Assembly (NCBI GenBank): GCA_947440715.1
Contig: CANETI010000119.1
Span: 1 to 7,392, forward strand
From: Planctomycetota bacterium
GTDB lineage: Bacteria > Planctomycetota > UBA11346
Reading direction: 5' to 3'
Length of the DNA: 7,392 nt
Shown in pieces: positions 1 through 6,239 of this stretch. A program made the translations under genes and the position numbers. How positions within the stretch are numbered: position 1 is the stretch's first letter; the number at the start of each line of letters is the position of its first letter. A model generated the notes under the pieces. That model saw only the letters and a list, made by a program, of their open reading frames with translations. It was not told the origin of the DNA and ran no database searches.

Positions 1-326
1 CCGAGTACAGGATTCGCTGCGGTTGGAGTAATCTTTACAAACCATCCGGCGCCTAGGGGATCACTGTTGACTAATTCAGGCTTTTCTGCCAGCGCGCGAT
101 TCACCTCACTGACGGTACCATCGACTGGGCTGTAGTAATCGTTAACCGATTTAACCGATTCGATTTCAGCACAGGCCTTGCCGCGCGTGAGGGTCGCGCC
201 AACGGCTGGCAACTCGATGTGAATGACTTCGCCAACTTCACCTGCCGCGAAAGGCGACAAGCCAATGACGACTTTGCCGCCATCGATGCGGGCCCATTCG
301 TGAGTTGGCATGTACGATTCGCTCAT
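1..326 (-). CDS. gcvH: Glycine cleavage system H protein, 3' end cut by window edge
   Basis: The H protein carries the lipoyl arm that shuttles the aminomethyl group and electrons between the P, T and L proteins of the cytoplasmic glycine cleavage complex. The frame is open from the ATG at 326 to the window edge, giving 108 complete residues; the family is usually about 125-130, so only the C-terminal end is missing. Near the N terminus is the family-typical THEWARI segment (residues 8-14). The lipoylation motif ESVKSVND has its target lysine at residue 59, followed by the typical YSPVDG turn, and PELVNSDP and GAGWFVKI match the conserved C-terminal part. The start is supported by AAGGA on the minus strand seven bases upstream of the ATG. 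It is divergent from the kinase gene, with which it shares the 327-610 control region. The rest of the gcv genes, if linked, lie beyond the left edge. All key residues seen are intact. Confidence 0.94.
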   Translation of the reverse strand, partial: MSESYMPTHEWARIDGGKVVIGLSPFAAGEVGEVIHIELPAVGATLTRGKACAEIESVKSVNDYYSPVDGTVSEVNRALAEKPELVNSDPLGAGWFVKITPTAANPVL

Positions 327-407
327 GATGACATCCTTGGGTGGGGTGGAGAACTTGATTCGTGGCTCTACGCCTGCAAGTGCTCGCTCAGTCCGCATTC
401 GGCAAAA

Positions 408-493
408 TGTCTGATAGCCAACCTCATCAGACACGTCGCAGGGTGTGTGAAGTGGAGTGCGACATCCTTGATCGGAGACATTGTCGTGGTCTC
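408..493 (-). promoter_or_regulatory. Structured part of the gcvH leader (several small stem-loops)
   Basis: If gcvH is transcribed from the promoter proposed at 556-584, its leader is about 220 bases. This part contains three consecutive inverted repeats: GAGAC/GTCTC (475-479 with 489-493), GTCGCA/TGCGAC (435-440 with 458-463), and a perfect 8-bp stem TGTCTGAT/ATCAGACA (408-415 with 426-433, 10-base loop). Glycine riboswitches often control gcv genes, so I looked for that aptamer's conserved core on the minus strand and did not find it. The 8-bp stem is the only one unlikely to be chance; the others are short. No U-tract follows, so it is not a simple attenuator. Function is unassigned; a cis-acting RNA or a DNA-binding dyad are both possible. 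Confidence 0.3.
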
Positions 494-509
494 ACCAATG
501 GGTTATGAT
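481..509 (+). promoter_or_regulatory. Candidate sigma70-type promoter for the kinase operon
   Basis: TTGTCG (481-486, four of six matches to TTGACA) and TATGAT (504-509, five of six matches to TATAAT) are separated by exactly 17 bases. Transcription would start near 516, leaving a leader of about 95 bases before the GTG at 611. The palindrome at 547-564 would lie about 30-50 bases downstream of this start. It is the best plus-strand match seen in the divergent region. If the host is planctomycete-like, promoter consensus is less certain. Confidence 0.4.
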
Positions 510-546
510 TGACAAGAGCGTGCTCGATCATGGGCTAGCGCTTTCA

Positions 547-564
547 TGTTACCAAAGTGTAACA
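547..564. promoter_or_regulatory. 18-bp palindrome, candidate operator
   Basis: TGTTAC and GTAACA half-sites are perfectly complementary across a six-base spacer. The size and symmetry are those of a site for a dimeric helix-turn-helix regulator. It covers the proposed gcvH -10 box (556-561) and lies in the early transcribed leader of the kinase promoter, so a bound repressor could affect both directions. I found no second copy in the window, and no regulator gene lies here. The layout resembles TyrR-type sites (half-site, six bases, half-site) but the half-site sequence differs, so no regulator is named. Confidence 0.4.
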
Positions 565-584
565 GCAATCTGACATAGAGACAA
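556..584 (-). promoter_or_regulatory. Candidate sigma70-type promoter for gcvH
   Basis: On the minus strand TTGTCT (584-579) and TACACT (561-556) are separated by 17 bases, each matching four of six consensus positions. TACACT is preceded by TGT, giving an extended -10 (TGn) element. Transcription would start near 549 and produce a leader of about 220 bases before gcvH. The -10 box falls inside the palindrome at 547-564. Confidence 0.35.
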
Positions 585-610
585 TTTACGGAACAGCCGA
601 AGGTGGACGA

Positions 611-1864
611 GTGGCGACAAATGGAGCTGAGTTAGACGAAGATTTCCGCTATGGCCAATTGGCCATTGAGGGCCGTCTTATTACACCAGATCAATTCGAC
701 GCGGCAATGGATCATGTACGTGATTCGAAAAAGCCGTTGGCAGATATCCTGATTTCCGAAGGGACCATCGACTCCACCACCGCCGAGCGTTTGACCAAGG
801 CCTTACGCCGAATTGTGCGCGATGAGCGTGCAAAAAGCGAAGGTGGGATGTTGGTCAATAAACAGATTGGCGGCTATAAATTGCTTCGTCGCATTGGTGA
901 AGGCGGCATGGGTGAAGTGTACCTCGCCGAACAGTTGACCATGCATCGCACGGTGGCGCTTAAAATATTACATAGCAAGTGGGCGGACGATGAGGAATTT
1001 CGTAAGCGCTTTTTATTGGAAGCGCGAGCCGCTGGTAAACTCAATCATCAAAACCTCATTCAAGTTTACGACGTCAATAAATACCAAGGGAAGTATTACT
1101 TCTCGATGGAATTCATTGATGGTGTGACGGTGGAAGATCTCATCCGTCACGAAGGTGCATTGCCGGTCGAAAAAGTTATCGATATTTGTATGCAAGTGTG
1201 CCAAGCGCTCAAATACTTAGCTAATCATAATATCGTGCATCGAGATATTAAACCGGCCAATATCATGGTGACCAAAGACGGCACGGTGAAACTGGGCGAT
1301 TTTGGATTTATTCAGTCGGTGTGGGATTCCGAATTAATGCAGGAAGGCACGACGATTGGCACACCGGATTATATTTCACCCGAGCAAGCTCGTGGCGAAC
1401 GTAATCTGGATGTGCGCAGTGATATCTATTCCTTGGGTGCGTCGCTCTTTCACATGCTTACGGCAAAGACCTTATTCCAGGGTTCATGCAGTAAGGTTAT
1501 GCGCGCTCACATCGAAACTGAGCCCCCGCGCTTGGATGATTTGCGCAAAGATCTACCGAAAGATCTCATTCGGATGTTGGGAAAGTTCACGGCTAAACAG
1601 CCGATCGATCGTTACCAAACGCCGGATGAAGTAATCAAGGATATGGAGTTGTTGCGTCTTGATGTTGCGCACAAAGACGGCCATATTCCATCATCTCGCA
1701 GTCAGATTTTGAATGTTATTTCCGCGGAAAAACAACGAATTTCAAGCCTGCAAAACGATCTCGATGGTAAACGTGCCATCATTATCTTCTGGATATCGAT
1801 GGCGGCAGTTGGATGGATTGGCGCTGCTGCCTGCTTTGCCCTGTGGATGATCAGCAGCAAATAA
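611..1864 (+). CDS. Tail-anchored Hanks-type Ser/Thr protein kinase
   Basis: This 417-residue protein transfers phosphate from ATP to serine or threonine of unknown partners. Residues 12-68 form a helical N-terminal domain (YGQLAIEGRLIT, LADILISEGTID) that resembles the short helical repeats of MshEN/GspE N-terminal domains. The kinase domain spans about 89-350: glycine loop GEGGMG (96-101), ATP-binding Lys118, helix-C Glu137, catalytic HRDIKPAN (base Asp212, Asn217), DFG Asp230, activation-loop threonines 247, 248 and 251, and SPEQ (256-259) in place of APE. All catalytic residues are present and it is an RD kinase, so activation-loop phosphorylation is expected. A short possible coiled coil (about 366-388) leads to one membrane segment (about 389-414) with only SSK after it, so the enzyme faces the cytoplasm and has no outside sensor domain. 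The GTG start has AAGG seven bases upstream, and the N-terminal domain begins right after it. It is the first gene of a same-strand run with the FHA-cyclase, a natural partner by context. Confidence 0.96.
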   Translation: MATNGAELDEDFRYGQLAIEGRLITPDQFDAAMDHVRDSKKPLADILISEGTIDSTTAERLTKALRRIVRDERAKSEGGMLVNKQIGGYKLLRRIGEGGMGEVYLAEQLTMHRTVALKILHSKWADDEEFRKRFLLEARAAGKLNHQNLIQVYDVNKYQGKYYFSMEFIDGVTVEDLIRHEGALPVEKVIDICMQVCQALKYLANHNIVHRDIKPANIMVTKDGTVKLGDFGFIQSVWDSELMQEGTTIGTPDYISPEQARGERNLDVRSDIYSLGASLFHMLTAKTLFQGSCSKVMRAHIETEPPRLDDLRKDLPKDLIRMLGKFTAKQPIDRYQTPDEVIKDMELLRLDVAHKDGHIPSSRSQILNVISAEKQRISSLQNDLDGKRAIIIFWISMAAVGWIGAAACFALWMISSK

Positions 1865-1915
1865 CATCGTTGCCGTTTTCTGTCCGTTGTTAGTCCTGAA
1901 GTTGCCCCGACTATT

Positions 1916-1940
1916 ACCCCCGACAAAGCGTGTCGGGGGT
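1916..1940 (+). terminator. Strong intercistronic hairpin, terminator-like but lacking a U-tract
   Basis: ACCCCCGACA (1916-1925) pairs perfectly with TGTCGGGGGT (1931-1940) around the five-base loop AAGCG. The 10-bp GC-rich stem is typical of a rho-independent terminator, but the bases after it (TGCTGTCGCT) contain no run of T, and the other strand has none either. It sits 51 bases after the kinase stop and 35 bases before the cyclase ATG. Partial termination, an mRNA stability barrier that sets unequal kinase and cyclase levels, or a relic are all possible. It also argues against the in-frame TTG at 1940 as the cyclase start, since that codon begins on the last base of the stem. Confidence 0.5.
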
Positions 1941-1975
1941 TGCTGTCGCTGGCTGCCATAGGTAAGGTTGCCGCC

Positions 1976-3868
1976 ATGTTCGAGCTGGTTTTTTTATCTG
2001 GTGCCAGAGCTGGCGAAGTCGTGCCAGTTAATAAATCGTTAATCGGTGGACGTAGTCCGGATTGTTCGCTTGAAGTTCCGGATGCCAATGCCAGTCGTCA
2101 ACACGCTCGCTTTGATTGGGATGGAGCGACTTTAAAGGTCGGTGATAATGGATCATCGAATGGCACCTACCTGAATGATCAACGCATGCAGGGAATGGTA
2201 GTCGCTAAAGAAGGCGACGTGGTGCGTTTAGGTGAAACGCGAATTCGCATTCAACATCATCGCATTCCGAGCGACGCGCATTCCAGCTCTATTTTCGGAT
2301 TCAAAGAACATGACACAGATTTAAGTCAATCAATTGTTATGAAGGTGAGTGAAAGCCAGCCGATCAGTATGGATCCGGTGATGCTTGCTCAACGTTTAAG
2401 CGCGATTATGGATGTATCGAAAGCGTTGGTGAACATTCAAAATATGGACGCCGTGTTCGCGCGTATTTTGGAAAAATTATTCGAGGTTTTCCCGCAAGCC
2501 GACCGTGGATTTTTGATGTTGGGTGAAACGGTAGACCAACTGGAAGCCAAGGCCATGCGTAGTCGCGGTAAGGGCGTTACCGAAAATTTAAGCGTGTCGA
2601 CCACCATTTGTAAGAAAGCATTGGAATCTCGTTCTGCGTTTTTATTCAATGATCAAAATTCGGGTGATTTTGATCAAGGTATGTCGATCGTGTCGTTGCG
2701 TATTCGCAGTGCGATGACCATACCATTGATGGTTAATGAACAAATTTTAGGGTTATTGCAAATTGATACGCCGGATAGCAAACGAGTTTTCAACCGCGAT
2801 GACCTGGGATTGGCCGTCGCCATTTGTCAGCAAGCAGCCATCGCTGTGCATAATGCTAAATTACTGGCCGACGTGGAACACGAAACTACGCAGCGTAACA
2901 ACTTAATTCGTTATTTACCCGGTGCCCTCGCTGATCAGGTAAAGACTGGTAATGTCGCGATGGCAATGGGTGGCAGTACTTATCAAGCGACGATTTTATT
3001 TAGCGATGTTATCGGTTTTACGCGAATGTCTGAAAGTTTGACACCAGAACGCGTGGTTGCGATGATGAATGCCTATTTCAATCGCATGGTACCCTGTATT
3101 ACCAATAATAGCGGCTCAGTCGATAAATTCATGGGCGACGCCATTATGGCAGTGTGGGGTGTGCCGATTGATAAAGGTGATGCCGCAAGTAATGGTATTG
3201 CCGCGGCTTTAGCCATGCAAAATGCACTGGTTGGATTTAATAGCCTGCAAGCACGTGATGGGCAGTCGATGTTAGCGATGGGTATTGGCGTTAATTCCGG
3301 TGCGGTCGTTGCGGGTAATATTGGAACGGAAGAGCGTAAAGAATATACCGTACTGGGCGATACCGTGAATACGGCTCAGCGATTAGAATCAAATGCTGGT
3401 CGCGGTCACGTGTTGGCCAGTAAGGCCACATGGGAAGCGATCAATGGGCATGGTTATGGCGTGGCGATGCCACCGTTACGCGTCAAAAATAAAGCGGAAC
3501 CAGTCACGGTATTTAGCGTGCGCGGACTGCGCATTCTCAATGGCGAGGTTGTTTTGCATGTGCCATTGCATCTGGATGGAAAAGATGTCTATATTGTTCG
3601 CCGTTTAGGTGATGAGACCTTTATTATGCTACATCCAGCGGACACGGATATTGTATCAGCTGATTTAATAAGCGCGATGATTGGCTGGCCAGGCACCAAC
3701 TTTGGGCGTGCGGAAATGATTCAAGTCTTGCCCGTTCAACAAGGCGATGGCACATTAACCAGAAGTCAAATACGCTTGAAAGATGTCTCGCTATCGGGAT
3801 TGATTTCCAATAATCCGATCGTTTGTATGCGTCAATGGAGCGAGATGACGCGTACGTCGGTTGAATAG
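1976..3868 (+). CDS. FHA-GAF-class III adenylate cyclase
   Basis: This 630-residue protein, with no membrane segment, probably makes cAMP from ATP in the cytoplasm. The FHA domain (about 1-95) has the phosphothreonine-binding signature: GGRS (24-27), SRQH (40-43) and NGSSNGT (58-64). A GAF domain follows (about 138-297, with FPQADRGFL), then a helical linker with YLPGALADQV and the cyclase domain (about 333-500). There, metal-binding Asp344 and Asp388, adenine-specifying Lys384 and Thr458, and transition-state Asn465 and Arg469 are all present; the Lys/Thr pair fits subclass IIIb. The last 120 residues are unassigned but contain DVSLSG, the second half of a PilZ motif. The ATG at 1976 is chosen because the FHA fold begins at once (MFELVFLSG) and AAGG lies eight bases upstream. 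Lying downstream of a Ser/Thr kinase, the FHA domain is well placed to read its phosphorylation, which is inference. Confidence 0.95.
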   Translation: MFELVFLSGARAGEVVPVNKSLIGGRSPDCSLEVPDANASRQHARFDWDGATLKVGDNGSSNGTYLNDQRMQGMVVAKEGDVVRLGETRIRIQHHRIPSDAHSSSIFGFKEHDTDLSQSIVMKVSESQPISMDPVMLAQRLSAIMDVSKALVNIQNMDAVFARILEKLFEVFPQADRGFLMLGETVDQLEAKAMRSRGKGVTENLSVSTTICKKALESRSAFLFNDQNSGDFDQGMSIVSLRIRSAMTIPLMVNEQILGLLQIDTPDSKRVFNRDDLGLAVAICQQAAIAVHNAKLLADVEHETTQRNNLIRYLPGALADQVKTGNVAMAMGGSTYQATILFSDVIGFTRMSESLTPERVVAMMNAYFNRMVPCITNNSGSVDKFMGDAIMAVWGVPIDKGDAASNGIAAALAMQNALVGFNSLQARDGQSMLAMGIGVNSGAVVAGNIGTEERKEYTVLGDTVNTAQRLESNAGRGHVLASKATWEAINGHGYGVAMPPLRVKNKAEPVTVFSVRGLRILNGEVVLHVPLHLDGKDVYIVRRLGDETFIMLHPADTDIVSADLISAMIGWPGTNFGRAEMIQVLPVQQGDGTLTRSQIRLKDVSLSGLISNNPIVCMRQWSEMTRTSVE

Positions 3869-3969
3869 TTGAGAGTTGAATAACTAGCAGTCAACAAGTG
3901 AAACAAAGATAGGTGCCGAGAGATTCGCTTGGCAGCGGGGCAATCATCGTGAAAGTGTCCAACCACACC

Positions 3970-4800
3970 ATGTCGACGCCCTTACCACAGACGACCGAAG
4001 CTTGGCTCAATGAAGTGAAGAATCACTTCGAAGTTGCGGCGATGGCGGCTGCGGGTGATGCGTTGGATGAAACTCCCGATCAAGCTCGTTGGGTTGCATT
4101 TATTCAGCGTCAGGCGATTAATACCTGTCGAAATTTGCGCGGCCTTACCGTTACGTTCGGTGCACCTGAACGTGAATTAGATGAATTAGAAGCGGTCGAC
4201 GAAATTGCCCATGCCTTGCGCGATGCGTTGGAAGACACCGTGCGCGATGTGGTTAGTGAGTTGCAGTTATATTTATTATTTTACGCCGCAGCGCATGTGC
4301 GCACATCCTTGTTGACCCGTGTTGAAGCCCTAGTCGTGGTTAAAGAGTGTTGGGATGCGTGCGCGGGTGAGTGTGATGATTCACCGTGGCCAATTGGCAA
4401 GGAACCGCCCGCAGAAACCTCTGCCTGGGCTGCTGAAATAATAGCTGCATTTGGGGCGACGACGGGACTATCGGCATTACCACTGACGGATGGAAATTCT
4501 TTTCCTGCCACCTCGCTGCTAGAAGCGGCCACTGTATTGGCACTCACTAATCGAGCATCGACTCCGGATCAGGCAGCGGTGTTTGAATTACGTGATTCGA
4601 TTCGCGCGATGGAATCGGATGTCAGTACGATGGGGCCGGAATGGCAAGATATGTGCCGCATTCCAGCGATGGCATTCGCGATGTATTATGTGTGGGTCCA
4701 TTTAGCCATTGGTTTAATGGATGAGCCAACTGCCATGGATATTATGCAAGCGTGTACTAGCCGTATTGGTGATTTTCCAGATCCGTCACCGTCTCGTTGA
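3970..4800 (+). CDS. Unrecognised, mostly helical protein with an internal duplication
   Basis: I do not recognise this 276-residue protein. It is acidic, alanine-rich and predicted mostly helical. A hydrophobic stretch at about 231-250 (IPAMAFAMYYVWVHL) could be a membrane or a buried helix. Two halves look related: TPDQA occurs at 35-39 and 198-202, and Tyr-x3-His-x17-Cys occurs at 105/109/127 and 240/244/262, suggesting an old domain duplication. The start is uncertain. I prefer the ATG at 3970, which begins natural-looking sequence but lacks a clear ribosome site. In-frame GTG codons at 3949 (GGGG eight bases upstream) and 3913 (295 residues, almost no spacing from AGG) are alternatives. 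The gap from the cyclase stop is about 100 bases on the same strand with no terminator, so it may be the third gene of the kinase-cyclase operon. Its stop is 17 bases from the convergent hemW stop. Confidence 0.75.
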   Translation: MSTPLPQTTEAWLNEVKNHFEVAAMAAAGDALDETPDQARWVAFIQRQAINTCRNLRGLTVTFGAPERELDELEAVDEIAHALRDALEDTVRDVVSELQLYLLFYAAAHVRTSLLTRVEALVVVKECWDACAGECDDSPWPIGKEPPAETSAWAAEIIAAFGATTGLSALPLTDGNSFPATSLLEAATVLALTNRASTPDQAAVFELRDSIRAMESDVSTMGPEWQDMCRIPAMAFAMYYVWVHLAIGLMDEPTAMDIMQACTSRIGDFPDPSPSR

Positions 4801-4817
4801 AGTAAGTCGCCGCAGCA

Positions 4818-5951
4818 TTACGGAATTAAATAGACCGTAACCTCATCTTGTACAGGCCGACCGGCCCGCGTTAGGCGTAAATGATATTGGTGTTCTTCTA
4901 ATAATCCGGCGTCGATTAATGCCTGGGCTCGTGATCGCCAACGACTTTCTTGGTCGCCCATCTGAGCAAGTTGCGACAGAGAGACTCCAGTGGTTAAGCG
5001 TAAGCCCAACATCCATGTTTCGGTTAGTAAGACCTTGGCATCCAAAGTTTCACTGCGCCAGGTTGCGTCGCCGCCAGTTTGGATGCGGGTAATATAAGCG
5101 GCGGGATGCTTTTCGCGCGTTTGCCGTACACCAGCAAGGCAGCTGACCGCGCCTGCGCCGGCGGCATAATAATCGCGTCCATACCAATAAGCTAAATTAT
5201 GACGCGATTCTTGTCCTGTATAAGAAAAATTACTCGTTTCATACATAAGCAAACCGAGGTCTTCTAAACCATTCCAAACCAAGTCGAATAATTGACGACT
5301 CATGGTGGGATCAATATCCGTTAATTCACCACGTGAACGGCGGGCGTGAAATTCCGTGCCGCTTTCATAGGTCAAATGATAAACCGAAGCATGATGCAAA
5401 TCATGGCGACGATATAATTCCAAGTCGCGGCGTAATTCATCCGCCGTTTGTTGCGGCAGTCCCATGATGAGGTCGGCAGAAACTCGTGGCACCGCCGCGC
5501 GTGCCAAAGCGATGGCTTGTTCGGCTTCTAATGAAGAATGAACGCGGCCTAAAAATCGGAGGTGGTGGTCATGCGTTGATTGAACGCCCAATGATAAGCG
5601 GTTGACCCCGTGCGCCGCCAAAATGGCAAAGCGGGTGGCGTCGGCGGACCCAGGATTCGCCTCACAGGTCCATTCGTAGTTGTCACTCAACCGTAGATGT
5701 TTAGCGAGCCCGATCATTAACCGTTCTAATAAAGCGGGAGCTAAGATCGTCGGCGTACCTCCGCCGATGAACACCGTGTCATAAGGTCCGCGCGGTAAGG
5801 ATCGCACTTCGCTCAGTAAAGCATCGACGTAAGCCGCATGTTCGGCGTCTCGCCCGGCGATCGAATTAAAGTCGCAGTACGGACATTTATGCACGCAGTA
5901 GGGAACATGCAGGTACAAGTGTTTGGGCTGTGAAGCAGGGGGCCGAGGCAT
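4818..5951 (-). CDS. hemW: Radical SAM protein HemW (heme chaperone, HemN-like)
   Basis: HemW is a radical SAM protein related to oxygen-independent coproporphyrinogen oxidase HemN; family members bind heme and are thought to deliver it to respiratory enzymes rather than oxidise coproporphyrinogen. At 377 residues it has the usual HemW length. The iron-sulfur cluster motif CX3CX2C is at Cys19, Cys23 and Cys26, followed by Asp-Phe (CPYCDF), whereas HemN has a further Cys. The SAM-binding GGGTPT is at 63-68, EANPGS at 98-103 and LIMGLPQQT at 161-169. The HemW signature HNLAYW is at 251-256, supporting HemW over HemN. The ATG at 5951 is the first possible start, because an in-frame TGA lies just upstream, but no good ribosome site precedes it. 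rdgB, a common upstream neighbour of hemW in some bacteria, is not here. It is convergent with 3970-4800 and divergent from 6208-6894. Confidence 0.96.
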   Translation of the reverse strand: MPRPPASQPKHLYLHVPYCVHKCPYCDFNSIAGRDAEHAAYVDALLSEVRSLPRGPYDTVFIGGGTPTILAPALLERLMIGLAKHLRLSDNYEWTCEANPGSADATRFAILAAHGVNRLSLGVQSTHDHHLRFLGRVHSSLEAEQAIALARAAVPRVSADLIMGLPQQTADELRRDLELYRRHDLHHASVYHLTYESGTEFHARRSRGELTDIDPTMSRQLFDLVWNGLEDLGLLMYETSNFSYTGQESRHNLAYWYGRDYYAAGAGAVSCLAGVRQTREKHPAAYITRIQTGGDATWRSETLDAKVLLTETWMLGLRLTTGVSLSQLAQMGDQESRWRSRAQALIDAGLLEEHQYHLRLTRAGRPVQDEVTVYLIP

Positions 5952-6207
5952 CGCCGATAGTCAAGGCCACCACCGTTCGGGCACAATGGGGTCTTTCGCC
6001 AACCTGAAAGTTGTCCTCAGGACATTCATGAAGTCGGCGCAGCGGCTCCTCTACCCTGCGGTTGTTCCGTGCGTTTGGCTATCTAAGCTGTGCCTAGCAC
6101 CTCAACCACTCCACTGGACCTGCATGGCTTTGCTCAATTGGTCGATGACCACAATCGGTTACCCCGCTCACGCTCGAAGCGCGTCGCGAGTGGTTGGTTT
6201 GACGCAT
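5952..6207. other. Divergent intergenic region between hemW and the 6208 gene
   Basis: This 256-base stretch should hold the promoters of hemW (minus) and the downstream pair (plus), but I found no pair of -35 and -10 boxes good enough to list in either direction. It contains an odd-length dyad TGTCCT-C-AGGACA (6012-6024) and a small CGCT-CGA-AGCG hairpin (6171-6181). The frame of the 6208 gene stays open upstream to 5923, but the translation there is Trp-, Cys- and Met-rich, looks non-protein-like and overlaps hemW, so I treat it as noncoding. A different frame has a possible 49-codon ORF beginning with GTG at 6090. Confidence 0.5.
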
Positions 6208-6239
6208 ATGAGCACGCACGATGCCCTGCATTTTATTGA
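6090..6239 (+). CDS. Possible 49-residue small ORF (weak)
   Basis: A GTG at 6090, two codons after an in-frame TAA, opens a 49-codon frame ending at TGA 6237-6239. The product would be hydrophilic, with a basic centre (PRSRSKR) and an aromatic end (SGWFDAYEHARCPAFY). Its last 32 bases overlap the start of the 6208 gene in another frame, an arrangement compatible with translational coupling. There is no convincing ribosome site, no ATG and no recognised family. An alternative is that it is chance, which I consider more likely. Confidence 0.2.
   Translation: MPSTSTTPLDLHGFAQLVDDHNRLPRSRSKRVASGWFDAYEHARCPAFY

Noticed and set aside
427..465. 12-codon minus-strand leader ORF upstream of gcvH (starts MSHSTSHT)
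   Set aside because: The AAGG directly abuts the ATG with no spacing, and the residues show no attenuation-type glycine or serine codon run strong enough to argue for a leader peptide.
330..470. 10-bp direct repeat GACATCCTTG at 330-339 and 461-470
   Set aside because: One copy is simply the gcvH ribosome site and start context; two copies without regular spacing are weak evidence for a regulatory element.
219..512. 97-codon plus-strand frame across the gcvH start
   Set aside because: It is antisense to gcvH, reads through the divergent promoter region and has no domain features.
509..537. TTGACA at 509-514 as a plus-strand -35 box
   Set aside because: The -35 box is perfect, but no acceptable -10 box lies 15-19 bases downstream; the 481-509 pair is better.
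1940..1975. TTG at 1940 as the start of the FHA-cyclase
   Set aside because: It begins on the last base of the terminator-like stem, has no ribosome site, and the FHA fold begins at the ATG at 1976, which has AAGG eight bases upstream.
3860..3895. GTTGAATA repeated at 3860-3867 and 3875-3882, with a 5-bp stem to TCAAC (3891-3895)
   Set aside because: Two short copies and a weak stem after the cyclase stop; likely chance.
5923..6207. In-frame N-terminal extension of the 6208 gene back to 5923
   Set aside because: It overlaps the hemW start on the opposite strand, the translated residues are Trp/Cys/Met-rich with no domain character, and protein-like sequence begins at the ATG at 6208.
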